A stretch of 64,000 nucleotides of DNA from Bradyrhizobium liaoningense (lineage in GTDB: Bacteria; Pseudomonadota; Alphaproteobacteria; Rhizobiales; Xanthobacteraceae). The stretch covers positions 744,001 to 808,000 of the forward strand of contig NZ_JAFCJS010000002.1 in NCBI RefSeq assembly GCF_018130825.1, in the 5' to 3' direction. The translations under genes and the position numbers were made by a program. Shown here in pieces: positions 24,511 to 33,706 of the stretch (within the stretch, counting starts at the first letter, position 1; each line of letters opens with the position of its first letter). A model generated the notes under the pieces. The model had not been told where the DNA came from. It ran no database searches and saw only the letters and a list, made by a program, of their open reading frames with translations.

Positions 24511-24899
24511 TGCTTGTCCTCGGGCTGAGGCACGGAGCCCGTCACGGTGTCAGGATCGCTTGCGGCTTCGATGGTGTTGAGCATGGCGCCGATCGGGTCG
24601 GGCTCGCCGGGCCTGAACATCCGCGGCGGACGCTCGGGCAGATTCTTCAGCGAGTCATATTGCGTGCCGTTGACCGGCTTGAGCGGCAGATGCCGCTCGG
24701 ACAAGCCCTGCAGGCGCAGGGGCGCATCGAGCTTGGCCCATTCGGAGCGCAGCGAGGCGATCGCGTCGCGCTGCTCGCGGATCTCCGCATGCAGCCGCAG
24801 CACCTTCTCGGTGCGCGCGGTGGAGTCCATCTTGATCCGGTAGACATAGGCCGCCGCGAAGATCAGCGCGCCGATGACGAGGAGGTGGATGATGCGCAT
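24507..24899 (-). CDS. ftsL: FtsL-like cell division protein
   Basis: Small bitopic divisome protein expected to pair with FtsQ and FtsB and activate FtsWI. The 130 residues have a membrane segment at about 4-21 and then a charged heptad-like helix (about 25-60). A Pro-rich C-terminal tail (60-130) follows, longer than in E. coli FtsL. The sequence alone is weakly diagnostic, but the position between rsmH and ftsI and the ATGA overlap with ftsI make the call firm. Confidence 0.85.
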   Translation of the reverse strand: MRIIHLLVIGALIFAAAYVYRIKMDSTARTEKVLRLHAEIREQRDAIASLRSEWAKLDAPLRLQGLSERHLPLKPVNGTQYDSLKNLPERPPRMFRPGEPDPIGAMLNTIEAASDPDTVTGSVPQPEDKQ

Positions 24900-24902
24900 G
24901 CG

Positions 24903-25892
24903 CTAGCCTCCCCTCATCACGTCGGAGAGTCCTGGCCAGGACGATGGCTCATCGTCATGATGCGCAGGCGCATTGGTGCGCTCCGCGGCGCGCAGCTTGG
25001 CGGAACGCGCGCGCGGATTGTTCGCGACTTCTGCTTCGCCGGCAATCACGGGCCGTCGCGTCAGCAGCTGAAAGCTCGGCGGGACTTGCGACACCTCCGG
25101 CAGGTGGCGCGAGCCGCCGCCGGTCTTCGAACGCTCGCCAAGGAAATTCTTGACGATACGGTCTTCCAGCGAATGGAACGAGACGACGACGAGACGGCCG
25201 CCGGGCTTGAGCACGCGCTCGGCAGCCGCGAGCGCGGCCTGGAGCTCGTCGAGCTCTTCGTTGACGAAGATGCGCAGGGCCTGGAACGTCCGCGTCGCGG
25301 GATGGATGTCGCCGGGCTTGGAGCGCACGATCCTGCCGATGAGATCTGCGAGCGCGCGCGTGGTCGTGAACGGGGTCTCCTGCCGGTCCGCGACGATGGC
25401 GCGGGCGATGCGGCGCGACTGCCGCTCCTCACCGAAGAGATAGATGATGTCGGCGAGATCGCTCTCCGAGGCACGCGCGACCACGTCGGCCGCGGTCGGC
25501 CCCGTCTGCGCCATGCGCATGTCGAGCGGACCGTCGAGACGGAAGGAGAAGCCGCGACCGGCCTGATCGAGCTGCATCGAGGACACGCCGACATCCATCA
25601 CGACGCCGTCCACGCCAGCGACGCCTTGCGCGGCACAGATCTCGGCGAGATTGGAGAAGCGGTCCTCGACCAGCGTCAGCCGGCCCGCGGCGCGCGCGAC
25701 GAGATCGGCCCCGCCTGCGATCGCAGTGCGATCACGGTCGATCGCGATCAGCCGGGTTCCCGGCACGTCGAGGATGGCGCGGCTGTAGCCGCCGGCGCCG
25801 AAGGTGGCGTCGACATAGATGCCGCCCGCGTGCGGCGCGAGATGTTCGATCGCCTCGCGGCCAAGCACGGGAATGTGAGGAGCGGTGCTCAT
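24903..25892 (-). CDS. rsmH: 16S rRNA (cytosine-1402-N4) methyltransferase RsmH (MraW)
   Basis: Methylates N4 of C1402 in 16S rRNA. The 329 residues show [13 protein letters not shown] at the N-terminus, the SAM-binding motif [10 protein letters not shown] (28-37) and the C-terminal [13 protein letters not shown] signature of the family. The start at 25892 gives the normal N-terminus; the frame continues upstream without homology. No mraZ lies upstream within the window, so this is the first gene of the visible dcw cluster. Confidence 0.96.
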   Translation of the reverse strand: MSTAPHIPVLGREAIEHLAPHAGGIYVDATFGAGGYSRAILDVPGTRLIAIDRDRTAIAGGADLVARAAGRLTLVEDRFSNLAEICAAQGVAGVDGVVMDVGVSSMQLDQAGRGFSFRLDGPLDMRMAQTGPTAADVVARASESDLADIIYLFGEERQSRRIARAIVADRQETPFTTTRALADLIGRIVRSKPGDIHPATRTFQALRIFVNEELDELQAALAAAERVLKPGGRLVVVSFHSLEDRIVKNFLGERSKTGGGSRHLPEVSQVPPSFQLLTRRPVIAGEAEVANNPRARSAKLRAAERTNAPAHHDDEPSSWPGLSDVMRGG

Positions 25893-26122
25893 GCGCCACG
25901 CCTGCCGAACGACCATGCCAGATCGAGGGCGAACCAGCCCATAACGCCTCGAATGATTCCGCGTCGCGGCGGTTCCACGACAAAGCCCCAGTCCAACATG
26001 GTTACCGAGCCCGGCCGTCCCGGGCGGCAAACCCAGAGTTCCCAGTGGAATTTGTCGGGCAGCCATGGGATTCCGAGCCAAAATACGCTTTGGCCGCCTC
26101 CGGACGCGGGTCGGCTCTTCAT
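25889..26122 (-). CDS. Candidate 77-residue ORF upstream of rsmH
   Basis: An ATG frame of 77 codons whose stop overlaps the rsmH start by ATGA, an arrangement often seen in coupled genes. The product would be Trp- and Arg-rich and resembles no family I know. Codon choice is less biased than in the neighbours and no clear Shine-Dalgarno precedes it. It may be a short upstream ORF or chance. Confidence 0.25.
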   Translation of the reverse strand: MKSRPASGGGQSVFWLGIPWLPDKFHWELWVCRPGRPGSVTMLDWGFVVEPPRRGIIRGVMGWFALDLAWSFGRRGA

Positions 26123-26397
26123 CTCTCAGTAACGGCCCTTAGCGTTAAGAAAGCGTTGATCGGCTCGTTACAAGTGGAAAAGGTGAGGCGATGGTGATGC
26201 CTCATCCACACACCCGCGCAAAATGCATCCGTTAACCTCGTCGCGCGATTGCGCACGGCGGAGGGTAAAGGAATAGTAAAGAGAAGGGCTTGCCCCACTC
26301 TCCTGTCCGACTTGAGCTGCTTATGTCGCCCGGTTCGCCGTCTGGATCTGATTCGAAGCGTCAGCGCGTCCTCCCGGTTCCCAAAGCCGCGGCGAAC
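25893..26397. promoter_or_regulatory. Divergent control region between rsmH and the amidase gene
   Basis: About 500 bp that must hold the promoter of the dcw cluster (minus) and that of the amidase (plus). Apart from the candidate 77-codon ORF it shows no gene. A GTTAAC motif is at about 26230, and GTAACG and CGTTAC lie as an inverted pair around 26127-26170. No mraZ gene is present. Confidence 0.45.
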
Positions 26398-27180
26398 ATG
26401 CGCTCGTTCGAGCCGGATTCCTCGATCGTCTCCGACATCATCCCCTCGCCGAACTTTGGCGAGCGCAACAAGGGTCGGCAGGCGGACATGATCGTGCTGC
26501 ACTACACCGGCATGCCCGACGTCGAGGGTGCGCTGGCGCGGCTGTGCACGGCGGGGACGGAAGTGTCGGCGCACTATGTCGTGCTGGAGGACGGCCGCAT
26601 CGTGCAATGCGTGCCCGAGGCCAAGCGCGCCTGGCACGCCGGCGTCTCGTCCTGGGCCGGCGAGGACGACGTCAATTCCTGCTCGATCGGCATCGAGATC
26701 GTCAATCGCGGTCACGACTGGGGCTATCCGGAGTTTCCGCTGCGCCAGATCGCGGCCGTGATCGCGCTATGCCGCGGCATCATGCTCCGCCGCAAGGTAC
26801 CCGCGCACCGGGTGCTCGGTCATTCCGACGTCGCGCCCGCGCGCAAGAAGGACCCCGGCGAAAAGTTTCCGTGGCATTCGCTGGCCAATTCCGGCGTCGG
26901 TCATTGGGTCACGCCGGCACCGGTCGTGCGCGGCGAGACCCTGATGCTCGGCACCATCAGCGACGCGGTGCTGAGCATGCAGCAGGCGCTTGCAAAGTAC
27001 GGCTACGGCGTTCCCCTCACCGGCAAATACGACGCCGCGACCATGGAAGTGGTCACCGCCTTCCAACGCCATTTCCGCCCGGCGCGGCTCGATGGTGTCG
27101 CGGATCACTCGACGCTGTCGACCTTGCAGGCGCTGCTGGCGAGCCTGCCGGTCGAAGGGACAGCGGTCGCGTCGAAGTGA
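26398..27180 (+). CDS. N-acetylmuramoyl-L-alanine amidase (AmpD-like) with peptidoglycan-binding domain
   Basis: Zinc amidase predicted to cleave the MurNAc-L-Ala bond of peptidoglycan or of recycled anhydro-muropeptides. The Amidase_2 domain shows zinc ligands His35 (IVLHYTGMP), His142 and Asp152 (VLGHSDVAPARKKDPG). A PG_binding_1 domain follows (about 185-255). I chose ATG at 26398; an upstream TTG at 26290 and ATG at 26323 are in frame and would add a Ser/Arg-rich extension. With no signal peptide it is probably cytoplasmic, in line with wall recycling. It is divergent from the dcw cluster. Confidence 0.9.
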   Translation: MRSFEPDSSIVSDIIPSPNFGERNKGRQADMIVLHYTGMPDVEGALARLCTAGTEVSAHYVVLEDGRIVQCVPEAKRAWHAGVSSWAGEDDVNSCSIGIEIVNRGHDWGYPEFPLRQIAAVIALCRGIMLRRKVPAHRVLGHSDVAPARKKDPGEKFPWHSLANSGVGHWVTPAPVVRGETLMLGTISDAVLSMQQALAKYGYGVPLTGKYDAATMEVVTAFQRHFRPARLDGVADHSTLSTLQALLASLPVEGTAVASK

Positions 27181-27212
27181 CGGCGGCAACTATGAGCGCG
27201 TCATTGCCCAGT

Positions 27213-27357
27213 CTCGTGTCCCCGACGCGATGCAACGCCCTTCGCGTTGCATCGCAGAGCCGGGACCCAGTTGGCGACACGAGTTCGCTGCGGAGAGGTG
27301 GGCCCCGGCTCTGCAGCGCACCGCCGAAGGGGCGCTGCGCTGCGTCCGGGGCACGAG
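27213..27357. repeat. Palindromic intergenic repeat
   Basis: Outer arms CTCGTGTCCCCGACGC (27213-27228) and GCGTCCGGGGCACGAG (27342-27357) match with one mismatch. Inner complementary parts such as GAGCCGGGACC and GGCCCCGGCTC lie between. It resembles the element at 2152-2257. Confidence 0.8.
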
Positions 27358-27361
27358 AGGC

Positions 27362-28594
27362 CTACTCCATCTCCCTCACCCTTCGCGCATAGAGCCGCCG
27401 CAACGGCTCGAGCTGCGTCGCCTCCGTTGCCACACGATAGGCCTGGCGCGCCTCCTCCTTCCGCCCGAGCCGTCGCAACAGATCCGCGCGCACCGCGGGC
27501 AGCAGCTCATAGCCGTCGAGCCCGCCGCGCGCGGCGGTCGCATCGACGAGATCGAGCGCACGCGCCGGGCCGTCGACCATCGACACCGCCGCGGCGTGAT
27601 TGAGCTCGATCACCGGCGACGGGTTGATGCGCAGCAGCACCTCGTACAGCCCCGCAATCTGCGGCCAGTCGGTCGCCTCGAAGCTTGGCGCGCGCGCATG
27701 CAGCGCAGCGATCGCGGCCTGCACCGCATAGGGTTGCGGCCGGCCGGGTATGCGCAGCGCCTCGTCCACCAGACGCAGGCCCTCCTCGATCTGCGCGCGA
27801 TCCCAGAGCGTGCGATCCTGCTCTTCCAGCAGCACGATGTCGCCGGCCGACGTCTCGCGCCCGGCGCGGCGCGCATCGTGCAGCAGCATCAGGGCGAGCA
27901 AGCCTTTGATGCCGCCGCGCCCCGGCATCAGCCGGTCGAGCAAGCCACCGAGCCGGATGGCCTCGACAGCAAGATCCGGCCGCATCAGATCCGCGCCCGA
28001 GGTTGCGACATAGCCTTCGGTGAAGACGAGGTAGATCACCGCGAGCACGCCAGCGAGCCGCGGCGCCAGCGCCTCGCGCTCGGGCACCTCATAGGGAATG
28101 CCGGCAAGCCTGATCTTCTGCTTGGCGCGGACCAGCCGCTGCGCCATCGCCTCCTCGCTGACGAGGAAGGCGCGCGCCACCTGCGCCGTCGACAGCCCGC
28201 ACACGGTGCGCAGCGTCAGCGCGACCTGGACTTCGGGCGCGAACGCGGGATGGCAGCAGGTGAAGATCAGCCGCAGCATGTCGTCGTCGAGCGTTGCCGG
28301 CGGCTCGTCGGGGCCCAGCGCGTTCAGCTCGAGCTCATGCATCAGCGCCTGCTGCTTGCCACGAAAGACGGCCTGGCGGCGGATGCGGTCGATCGCCCTG
28401 TGCTTGGCGACGTTGACGAGCCAGGCGCGCGGATTGTCGGGAACTTCGCACGCCGCCCAACGCTCCAGCGCGACCGCAAACGCATCCTGCAGCGCGTCCT
28501 CGGCGAGATCGAAATCGCCGACGAGGCGGATCAACGTGGCTAGCGCCCGCCCCGCCTCGTCGCGGAAGATGGTTTCGATTTCGCTCGGGGTCAT
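27362..28594 (-). CDS. ECF RNA polymerase sigma factor with C-terminal TPR-like extension (ECF42 type)
   Basis: Alternative sigma factor. The 410 residues hold a sigma-2 region ([19 protein letters not shown]), a sigma-4 region ([16 protein letters not shown]), then a long helical C-terminal extension of about 220 residues (DUF6596) seen only in this ECF group. The partner YCII/DGPF-domain gene lies 22 bp upstream in the same direction, the hallmark arrangement of this family. No anti-sigma factor is visible; in this group the extension itself is thought to control activity. Confidence 0.9.
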   Translation of the reverse strand: MTPSEIETIFRDEAGRALATLIRLVGDFDLAEDALQDAFAVALERWAACEVPDNPRAWLVNVAKHRAIDRIRRQAVFRGKQQALMHELELNALGPDEPPATLDDDMLRLIFTCCHPAFAPEVQVALTLRTVCGLSTAQVARAFLVSEEAMAQRLVRAKQKIRLAGIPYEVPEREALAPRLAGVLAVIYLVFTEGYVATSGADLMRPDLAVEAIRLGGLLDRLMPGRGGIKGLLALMLLHDARRAGRETSAGDIVLLEEQDRTLWDRAQIEEGLRLVDEALRIPGRPQPYAVQAAIAALHARAPSFEATDWPQIAGLYEVLLRINPSPVIELNHAAAVSMVDGPARALDLVDATAARGGLDGYELLPAVRADLLRRLGRKEEARQAYRVATEATQLEPLRRLYARRVREME

Positions 28595-28616
28595 GCGCCG
28601 ACGCGCAGCTTCGCCG

Positions 28617-28970
28617 TCACTTGTCGTACACCCAGATCGGCCGCACCTCGATCGAGCCGATGCGCGCGCTCGGAATTCGCGCCGCGATCTCGATCGCAGC
28701 GTTGAGATCCTTGGCCTCGATCAGATAGTAGCCACCGAGTTGCTCACGCGTTTCCGCGAACGGGCCGTCCGTCGTCAGCGTCTTGCCGTCGCGCACGCGG
28801 ACGGTCGTGGCGGTCGTTGTCGGCCGAAGCCGATCGCCGGCCTTGAAATTGCCGTTCCGGATGATGGATTGCGTAAAGGCCTCATACTCCGCCGACATCT
28901 TCTGGGTGGTTCCCGTGTCGATCTTCGCGTACTCGACCTCGTTCTGGTAGATCATCAGCAGATACTGCAT
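28617..28970 (-). CDS. YCII-related (DGPF-domain) protein
   Basis: Small ferredoxin-like-fold protein of 117 residues with the DGPF motif at 68-71 ([17 protein letters not shown]). Proteins of this type are encoded next to ECF42 sigma factors and are often their targets, but the biochemical role is unknown. The start at 28970 is preceded by a good ribosome-binding site (GGAGTG). It is transcribed with the sigma factor gene. Confidence 0.88.
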   Translation of the reverse strand: MQYLLMIYQNEVEYAKIDTGTTQKMSAEYEAFTQSIIRNGNFKAGDRLRPTTTATTVRVRDGKTLTTDGPFAETREQLGGYYLIEAKDLNAAIEIAARIPSARIGSIEVRPIWVYDK

Positions 28971-29120
28971 CGCTTCACTCCTGTTGTTCGGCTGTGTCGC
29001 CGACATCCAGTCGAACGGGGCGCGCTCCAAACGACATCTTCAGGATAAATTATTTTCGAGAACGCGTGCGCGGCGATCTCGGCTTGACGGAACCGTCACA
29101 AATGCTCCATGCGTTATCAG

Positions 29121-29595
29121 TCAGTCGGCCGGACGGCCGCTCCGGCAGGTGCCGAAAGGCCGCCGGGGAGGAAAGTCCGGGCTCCCTTGACATGCGGTGC
29201 CGGATAACATCCGGCGGGGGCAACCCCAGGGAAAGTGCCACAGAGAACGAACCGCCCGCCTTCGCCCTTTGGGCTTCGGCGAGGCAGGCCCGCCGGGCTT
29301 GCCACGTCGTAGCAGCGCAAGCTGCGTAGACGGGTAAGGGTGAAAAGGTGCGGTAAGAGCGCACCGCGGCGCCGGCAACGGGGCCGGCATGGTAAACCCC
29401 ACCGGGAGCAAAACCGAATAGGGACGGCGTAGCGGGCTGTTCGCGAAAGCGATAACGCCGCGGGGCGATGTCAGGCCCGCCGTCCGGGTAGGTTGCTCGA
29501 GGCCATGTGCAAACATGGTCCCAGAGGAATGGCCGTCACGTATCGTTCGCGCAAGCGGGCGGTGCCCTACAGAACCCGGCTTACAGGCCGGCTGA
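29121..29595 (+). ncRNA. rnpB: RNase P RNA, bacterial class A
   Basis: Catalytic RNA that matures tRNA 5' ends. The universal P4 5' strand segment GAGGAAAGTCCGGGCT is at about 29167-29182 and the 3' conserved segment ACAGAACCCGGCTTACAG at 29569-29586. The ends pair as helix P1: CAGTCGGCC (29122-29130) with GGCCGGCTG (29586-29594). The roughly 475-base length and the internal ATAGGGACGGCG and GGGTAGGTTG features fit an alphaproteobacterial type A RNA. A possible -35 (TTGACG at 29084-29089) lies upstream; the -10 is unclear. Confidence 0.96.
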
Positions 29596-29606
29596 TATCT
29601 TGCAAC

Positions 29607-29648
29607 GAGGGGTTCGATGCTGACCGCATCGGACCCCTCACCATTTTT
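29607..29648 (+). terminator. Intrinsic terminator of rnpB
   Basis: A 14-bp stem (GAGGGGTTCGATGC with GCATCGGACCCCTC, one G-U pair) closes the loop TGACC and is followed by ACCATTTTT. It begins 12 bases after the mature RNA end. Confidence 0.88.
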
Positions 29649-29657
29649 GGGCACGCT

Positions 29658-29758
29658 GTCATTCCGGGGCTCGCGAAGCGAGAACCCGGAATCCATCGGG
29701 CGGCAGAGACGGAGGAGAAATGGATTCCGGGTTCGTGCTGCGCACGCCCCGGAATGAC
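29658..29758. repeat. Palindromic repeat, CATTCCGGGG family
   Basis: GTCATTCCGGGGC at 29658 and GCCCCGGAATGAC to 29758 form the outer arms. Inner arms are GAACCCGGAATCCAT and ATGGATTCCGGGTTC. It lies between the rnpB terminator and the hydrolase gene end. Confidence 0.85.
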
Positions 29759-29767
29759 GAGCGTGGG

Positions 29768-30493
29768 CTACGCCACGATCTCGTTCAACACGCCCATCAA
29801 CGCCTCCGGCGCCGTGACGTTCGGCGCGTGGCTGGCGTCGAGCTCGAAATAGCGCCAGCCGTCCTCGTTCTTCGTGCGCTTGGCAAACTGCCCGAACACA
29901 TCGCCCGGCGGAATGCGCGTGCAATAGATGTAGCTGCGCGGCATCGCCGGCTCGCCGCGGTCCAACCTCAACTTCGTCTCGAAGCATTTGAGCGGCATGT
30001 TGATGCGGCGCGCATTGAGCCAGTCGAGATCGGCCTGCGGCGTATCCGGCGGCGGCGGGTTCGGCGGGATGCGATAGCCGTCGCCGGACGCGGCCGCCTT
30101 TCGCATCGGCACGCGGCCGGCCTCGTTGAGGTCGAACAGAGACTGGCCATCGCGCGGCACGAAGGCATCGAGATAGATCAGCTGCGTCACGCGTTCGCGC
30201 GCGCGGTCTGCGATGCCGGTCGCGACCATGCCGCCATAGCTGTGGCCGAGCAGCACGATGTCGCGGAGATCCTCGAAGGCGATGACGTTGAGGATGTCCT
30301 GGATATGCGTCTCGAGATCGATCGCGGCATTGGCGAGATGCGCGCGCTCACCGAGACCGGTGTAAGTCGGCGCCACCAGGTGGTGGCCCGCCTGCGCCAT
30401 CAGCGGGTGCATCTTCTTCCAGGCCCATCCGCCCGACCACGCGCCATGACAGAGCAGAAAAGTCTTTGCGCGTGCGGCCATCGGCGTTTCCAT
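29768..30493 (-). CDS. Alpha/beta hydrolase, esterase type
   Basis: Soluble hydrolase of 241 residues, probably an esterase on a small ester substrate that cannot be named from sequence. The fold signatures are the oxyanion region (LLCHGAWSGGW), the nucleophile elbow GHSYGG with Ser85, and the catalytic His in ASHAPN near the C-terminus. The family resembles plant methyl esterases and bacterial EstC. The start could also be the second Met (30481). The gene stands alone between rnpB and the DUF983 gene. Confidence 0.85.
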   Translation of the reverse strand: METPMAARAKTFLLCHGAWSGGWAWKKMHPLMAQAGHHLVAPTYTGLGERAHLANAAIDLETHIQDILNVIAFEDLRDIVLLGHSYGGMVATGIADRARERVTQLIYLDAFVPRDGQSLFDLNEAGRVPMRKAAASGDGYRIPPNPPPPDTPQADLDWLNARRINMPLKCFETKLRLDRGEPAMPRSYIYCTRIPPGDVFGQFAKRTKNEDGWRYFELDASHAPNVTAPEALMGVLNEIVA

Positions 30494-30551
30494 CGTTCTT
30501 GTTTGCTACGACGGAGTGTAACGACCACACGCGCGATGTAAACGCGCCGCT

Positions 30552-30980
30552 TCAGGCGGTGCGCGTATTCACTTTTGCGAGGACGAGCGCACCGGCCTCG
30601 CGCCGGAGCTTGCTCGCCTCAAAGCCATGCATGCCGATCTGCCATTGCAGGCCGACGATGGCGCCCTTGGTCGGTTGCAGCAACGCAAGCGAAGCGAACA
30701 GTGTTACCGGCAGCCACACGGCCAATTGCAGCCAGATCGGCGGCGCGTAGGCGGTCTCGATTGCGAGGATCGCAGGCACGACGAGGTGACCGACGACGAC
30801 CATCACCAGATAGGCCGGAAAATCATCGGCGCGCTGGTGAAACAGTTCTTCACCGCAATGATCGCAGGTGTCGGCTACTTTCAGGAAGCGGCCGAACATA
30901 TGTCCTTCGCCGCAGTTCGGGCACTTGCCCAAGAAGCCGCGCCACATTGCCTTCGTGAGAGAGACTGAACCGGTTGCCAT
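30552..30980 (-). CDS. DUF983 membrane protein with zinc-ribbon cysteines
   Basis: A 142-residue protein with two CxxC pairs (Cys20/Cys23 and Cys39/Cys42) that suggest a small zinc ribbon, followed by two membrane segments (about 55-78 and 82-102). The DUF983 family has no established function. The start at 30980 has a good ribosome-binding site (GAGGTG). It is divergent from the MocR gene, with a paired direct repeat between them, so it may be the regulator's target. Confidence 0.85.
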   Translation of the reverse strand: MATGSVSLTKAMWRGFLGKCPNCGEGHMFGRFLKVADTCDHCGEELFHQRADDFPAYLVMVVVGHLVVPAILAIETAYAPPIWLQLAVWLPVTLFASLALLQPTKGAIVGLQWQIGMHGFEASKLRREAGALVLAKVNTRTA

Positions 30981-31004
30981 GACCGCACCTCTTCCGTTTT
31001 GCTG

Positions 31005-31034
31005 ATCCATACAATAATATCCTGCATCCATACA
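31005..31034. promoter_or_regulatory. Paired direct repeat ATCCATACA, likely MocR operator
   Basis: ATCCATACA occurs at 31005-31013 and 31026-31034, 21 bp apart start to start, which is two helical turns. The next two bases are AT then TT, giving ATCCATACAAT and ATCCATACATT. The site lies between the divergent DUF983 and MocR starts. MocR-type regulators are known to bind two direct repeats. Confidence 0.6.
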
Positions 31035-31058
31035 TTCAAAGAATATGGCCTAAATTGC

Positions 31059-32429
31059 ATGGATTGGACCCCTACAATCTCGGAGCTGAGCGGGCCGCGC
31101 TACCAGCGCATCGTCGAGGCCATGGAGGCCGACATCGCCGCAGGCCGGCTGGTGCGCGGCCAGCAATTGCCGACGCAGCGCGCGCTGGCCAAGGCGCTTG
31201 GCATCGACCTCACCACCGTGACGCGCGCCTACACCGAGGCGCGGCGCCGCGGCATCATGGAGGCCCGCGTCGGACAGGGGTCGTTCGTGTCGGAGACCAG
31301 CGCGCGGCGCGCGGTCGACCTGCCGCATCCGGTCGCGATCGACCTCTCGATGAACGTACCGCCGCATCCACTCGAAGCGCAGCTCGACGAGCGCATCGTC
31401 GCGGGACTGGAGACGCTGCGCGCGCAATCGGGCCTGACCGCGTTCCTCAACTATCAGCCGCCCGGCGGCAGCGCGCATGAGCGCGAGGTCGCGGCGCGCT
31501 GGATGCGGTCACGCGTCCCGCACGCACACGCCGACAGGCTCGTGATCTTTCCCGGCACGCAGACGATCCTACTCAACCTGCTCGCGCACCTTGCGCGTCC
31601 TGGCGACGTCGTGCTGACGGAAGCGCTCACCTTCCCCGGCATCAAGGCCGCCGCCGCGCGGCTCGGCGTCAAGCTCGTCGGCGTCGCGATGGACGAGGAC
31701 GGCATCCTGCCCGATGCGCTGGCAAAGGCCTGCCGCACGCACAGGCCCAAGGCCGTCTATCTCATCCCGACGCTGCACAATCCGACCACCGCGACGCTTC
31801 CTCCCGAGCGGCGCAGCGCCATCGCCAAGATTATCCGCGACCTCGATACGATCCTGATCGAAGACGACGCCTACGGGCTGCTCGATCGCTCGGCATCGCC
31901 GATCGCGAACCTCGTTCCGGAGCGGACTTATCTCGCAACCACGCTGTCAAAATGCATCGCGCCGGCGCTGCGCATCGCCTATCTGGTGACGCCTGACGGC
32001 GACACGCAGCTTCAGATGCGCGGCCATTTGCAGGCTACCGTGCAGATGCCGGCGCCGCTGATGGTCGCGTTGGTGACGCACTGGATCGAGACCGGCATCG
32101 CCGACCGCATCATCACCGCCATCCGCAACGAGGCGGTCGGCCGCCAACAGCTTGCGCAGCGCGCACTGAAAGGCTTTCAATTCCTCGCCAGGCCTGCGGC
32201 GCATCATCTGTGGCTGCGGCTGCCGGAGGGACGCCCCGACGTCGCGGCGCATCTCTTACGGAATGGACTCGCGATCGTGGCCGGCGATGCCTTTGCAGTC
32301 GACGGGACACCGCCGCACGCGGCGCGCGTCTCGCTCGGCGCAGCGCGTAACAGGGCGGAGTTGACCGAGGCGCTGCGCATCCTGGTCGGCGCGCTGCACA
32401 AGCCCGCCGACACCAGGCAGATCGTCTAG
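31059..32429 (+). CDS. MocR-type transcriptional regulator (GntR wHTH fused to aminotransferase domain)
   Basis: A 456-residue protein with an N-terminal GntR winged helix (about 12-80: GQQLPTQRALAKALGIDLTT) fused to a class I aminotransferase-like domain. The PLP-binding lysine is Lys298 in LATTLSKCIAP. Members usually control a divergent gene, here DUF983, in response to a PLP-bound ligand. The start at 31059 (MDWTPTISEL) fits the family; a frame-open ATG at 30999 would run through the operator repeats. Its effector is unknown. Confidence 0.92.
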   Translation: MDWTPTISELSGPRYQRIVEAMEADIAAGRLVRGQQLPTQRALAKALGIDLTTVTRAYTEARRRGIMEARVGQGSFVSETSARRAVDLPHPVAIDLSMNVPPHPLEAQLDERIVAGLETLRAQSGLTAFLNYQPPGGSAHEREVAARWMRSRVPHAHADRLVIFPGTQTILLNLLAHLARPGDVVLTEALTFPGIKAAAARLGVKLVGVAMDEDGILPDALAKACRTHRPKAVYLIPTLHNPTTATLPPERRSAIAKIIRDLDTILIEDDAYGLLDRSASPIANLVPERTYLATTLSKCIAPALRIAYLVTPDGDTQLQMRGHLQATVQMPAPLMVALVTHWIETGIADRIITAIRNEAVGRQQLAQRALKGFQFLARPAAHHLWLRLPEGRPDVAAHLLRNGLAIVAGDAFAVDGTPPHAARVSLGAARNRAELTEALRILVGALHKPADTRQIV

Positions 32430-32433
32430 ACTC

Positions 32434-32694
32434 TTATTGATGATGACGACGGTGGCGTGGCCGAACGACCGGTGCAACGCCTGCAGGATAAGCCGCGTAG
32501 GCCTCGCTCGGGGCCACGGCCTCGCCACGGGCGGCGCGCCCCGCGGGCGTCAGCTGGCCGCCGTTCAGCACATCCCGATCCGGATGCGCGGCCTGAAAGG
32601 CCGCGGGCTCGGAAAACTGCGCCTGCGCCATCGTCGGCATCAAGGCCGCCGCCGATAGCAGCCCGACCGCAACGACGATCTTCGTCCGGATCAT
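32434..32694 (-). CDS. Small exported His/Arg-tailed protein
   Basis: An 86-residue protein with a clear signal peptide ending in AQA (about residue 27) and a short Ala/Pro-rich mature part that ends in RPRHRRHHQ. I picked the ATG at 32694 because GGAG lies 7 bases upstream of it; the ATG at 32700 is too close to that site. No family recognised. The basic His-rich end may bind metal or a polyanion, but this is a guess. Convergent with the MocR gene. Confidence 0.65.
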   Translation of the reverse strand: MIRTKIVVAVGLLSAAALMPTMAQAQFSEPAAFQAAHPDRDVLNGGQLTPAGRAARGEAVAPSEAYAAYPAGVAPVVRPRHRRHHQ

Positions 32695-32914
32695 GATCAT
32701 GCTCCATCATCTCATCGGGGACAGTGCTGCGTCGCTTGCAACGGGTCCCCCAAATTGCCTTACGCGGGTCATGTAGGCGCCGCTTCGGCGAACGCCCGCC
32801 CCTGGGGATCACGCTTGCGTGCGGTTTTGAAATTGACCTTCCCGGCCGCATCTGTGCTATGCGCCGGATGACGATCAACCGTTCGAGATCGCCGCTAACG
32901 ACAGGAAATGACAG

Positions 32915-33658
32915 GTGGAAGCGTCTACTTACGCGCTGCTGCTGTTCGGCGCGCTGGCCGGCGGCTTCGTTTCGGGGCTGGCCGGGTTTGGCACGGCGCT
33001 GATGGCGCTCGGGATCTGGCTCTACGTCCTGCCGCCCTCGCTCGCGGTGCCGCTGGTGCTGATCTGCTCGGTGATCGCGCAGACCTCGACGCTGCCGTCG
33101 ATGTGGAAGAGTTTTGATCTCTCGCTGGTCTGGCCGTTCCTGATCGGCGGACTGATCGGCGTGCCGCTCGGGACCATGATGGTCGCCTCCGCCGATCCGA
33201 AAGTGTTCAAGCTGAGCGTCGGCGTGCTGTTGCTGATCTTTTCGACGGCGCTGTATCTGAACAAGCGGCCGCTCGCGATCAAGTTCGGCGGCCGCATCGC
33301 CGATGGCGCGATCGGTTTTGCCGGCGGCATTCTGGGCGGACTTGCCGGACTGTCGGGGCCGCTGCCGATCCTCTGGGCCAACATCCGCGGCTGGAACAAG
33401 CATGAGCGGCGCGGCATCTTCCAGCTCTTCAACTTCACGGTGCTCGCCACCGCGCTGGTGTTGCAGACCGCCTCTGGCCTCGTCGCCTTCAAGGTGGTCT
33501 GGCTCGCAGCTGTCGCCTTTCCCGGCACGCTGGTCGGCGCATGGGCCGGAGCGCGCGTCTATCATGCGCTGAGCGACAAGCACTTTGGCGATGTCGTACT
33601 CGGCCTCCTGTTCCTGTCGGGCCTCGGCCTCGTCTGGAACAGCATTGGCGCGCATTAG
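32915..33658 (+). CDS. TSUP-family transporter (TauE/SafE type)
   Basis: Integral membrane permease of 247 residues with about eight hydrophobic segments. It has the duplicated TauE/SafE pattern: GGFVSGLAGFGTALMALG near the N-terminus and GFAGGILGGLAGLSGPLPIL in the middle. The family exports or imports sulfur-containing or organic anions such as sulfite, sulfoacetate or pyruvate; the substrate here is unknown. The start is GTG at 32915 with AGGA nine bases upstream. Confidence 0.9.
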   Translation: MEASTYALLLFGALAGGFVSGLAGFGTALMALGIWLYVLPPSLAVPLVLICSVIAQTSTLPSMWKSFDLSLVWPFLIGGLIGVPLGTMMVASADPKVFKLSVGVLLLIFSTALYLNKRPLAIKFGGRIADGAIGFAGGILGGLAGLSGPLPILWANIRGWNKHERRGIFQLFNFTVLATALVLQTASGLVAFKVVWLAAVAFPGTLVGAWAGARVYHALSDKHFGDVVLGLLFLSGLGLVWNSIGAH

Positions 33659-33693
33659 CCCCACGGCGCCGCAAACGAGCGGGAGCCGTGGGG
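33659..33693. terminator. Hairpin between convergent TSUP and MATE genes
   Basis: CCCCACGGC (33659-33667) pairs with GCCGTGGGG (33685-33693) across a 17-base loop, starting right after the TSUP stop. There is no T-run, so termination strength is uncertain. Confidence 0.45.
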
Positions 33694-33706
33694 AGCAGGT
33701 CAACCG

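Noticed and set aside
26030..26046. TGGGA and TGGGT on the minus strand upstream of rsmH as MraZ boxes
   Set aside because: There are only two copies, 9 bp apart instead of the usual 10-bp period, and no mraZ gene is near.
30999..31058. Upstream ATG at 30999 as the MocR start
   Set aside because: It would make the operator direct repeats part of the coding sequence, and the extra residues are not like the family N-terminus.
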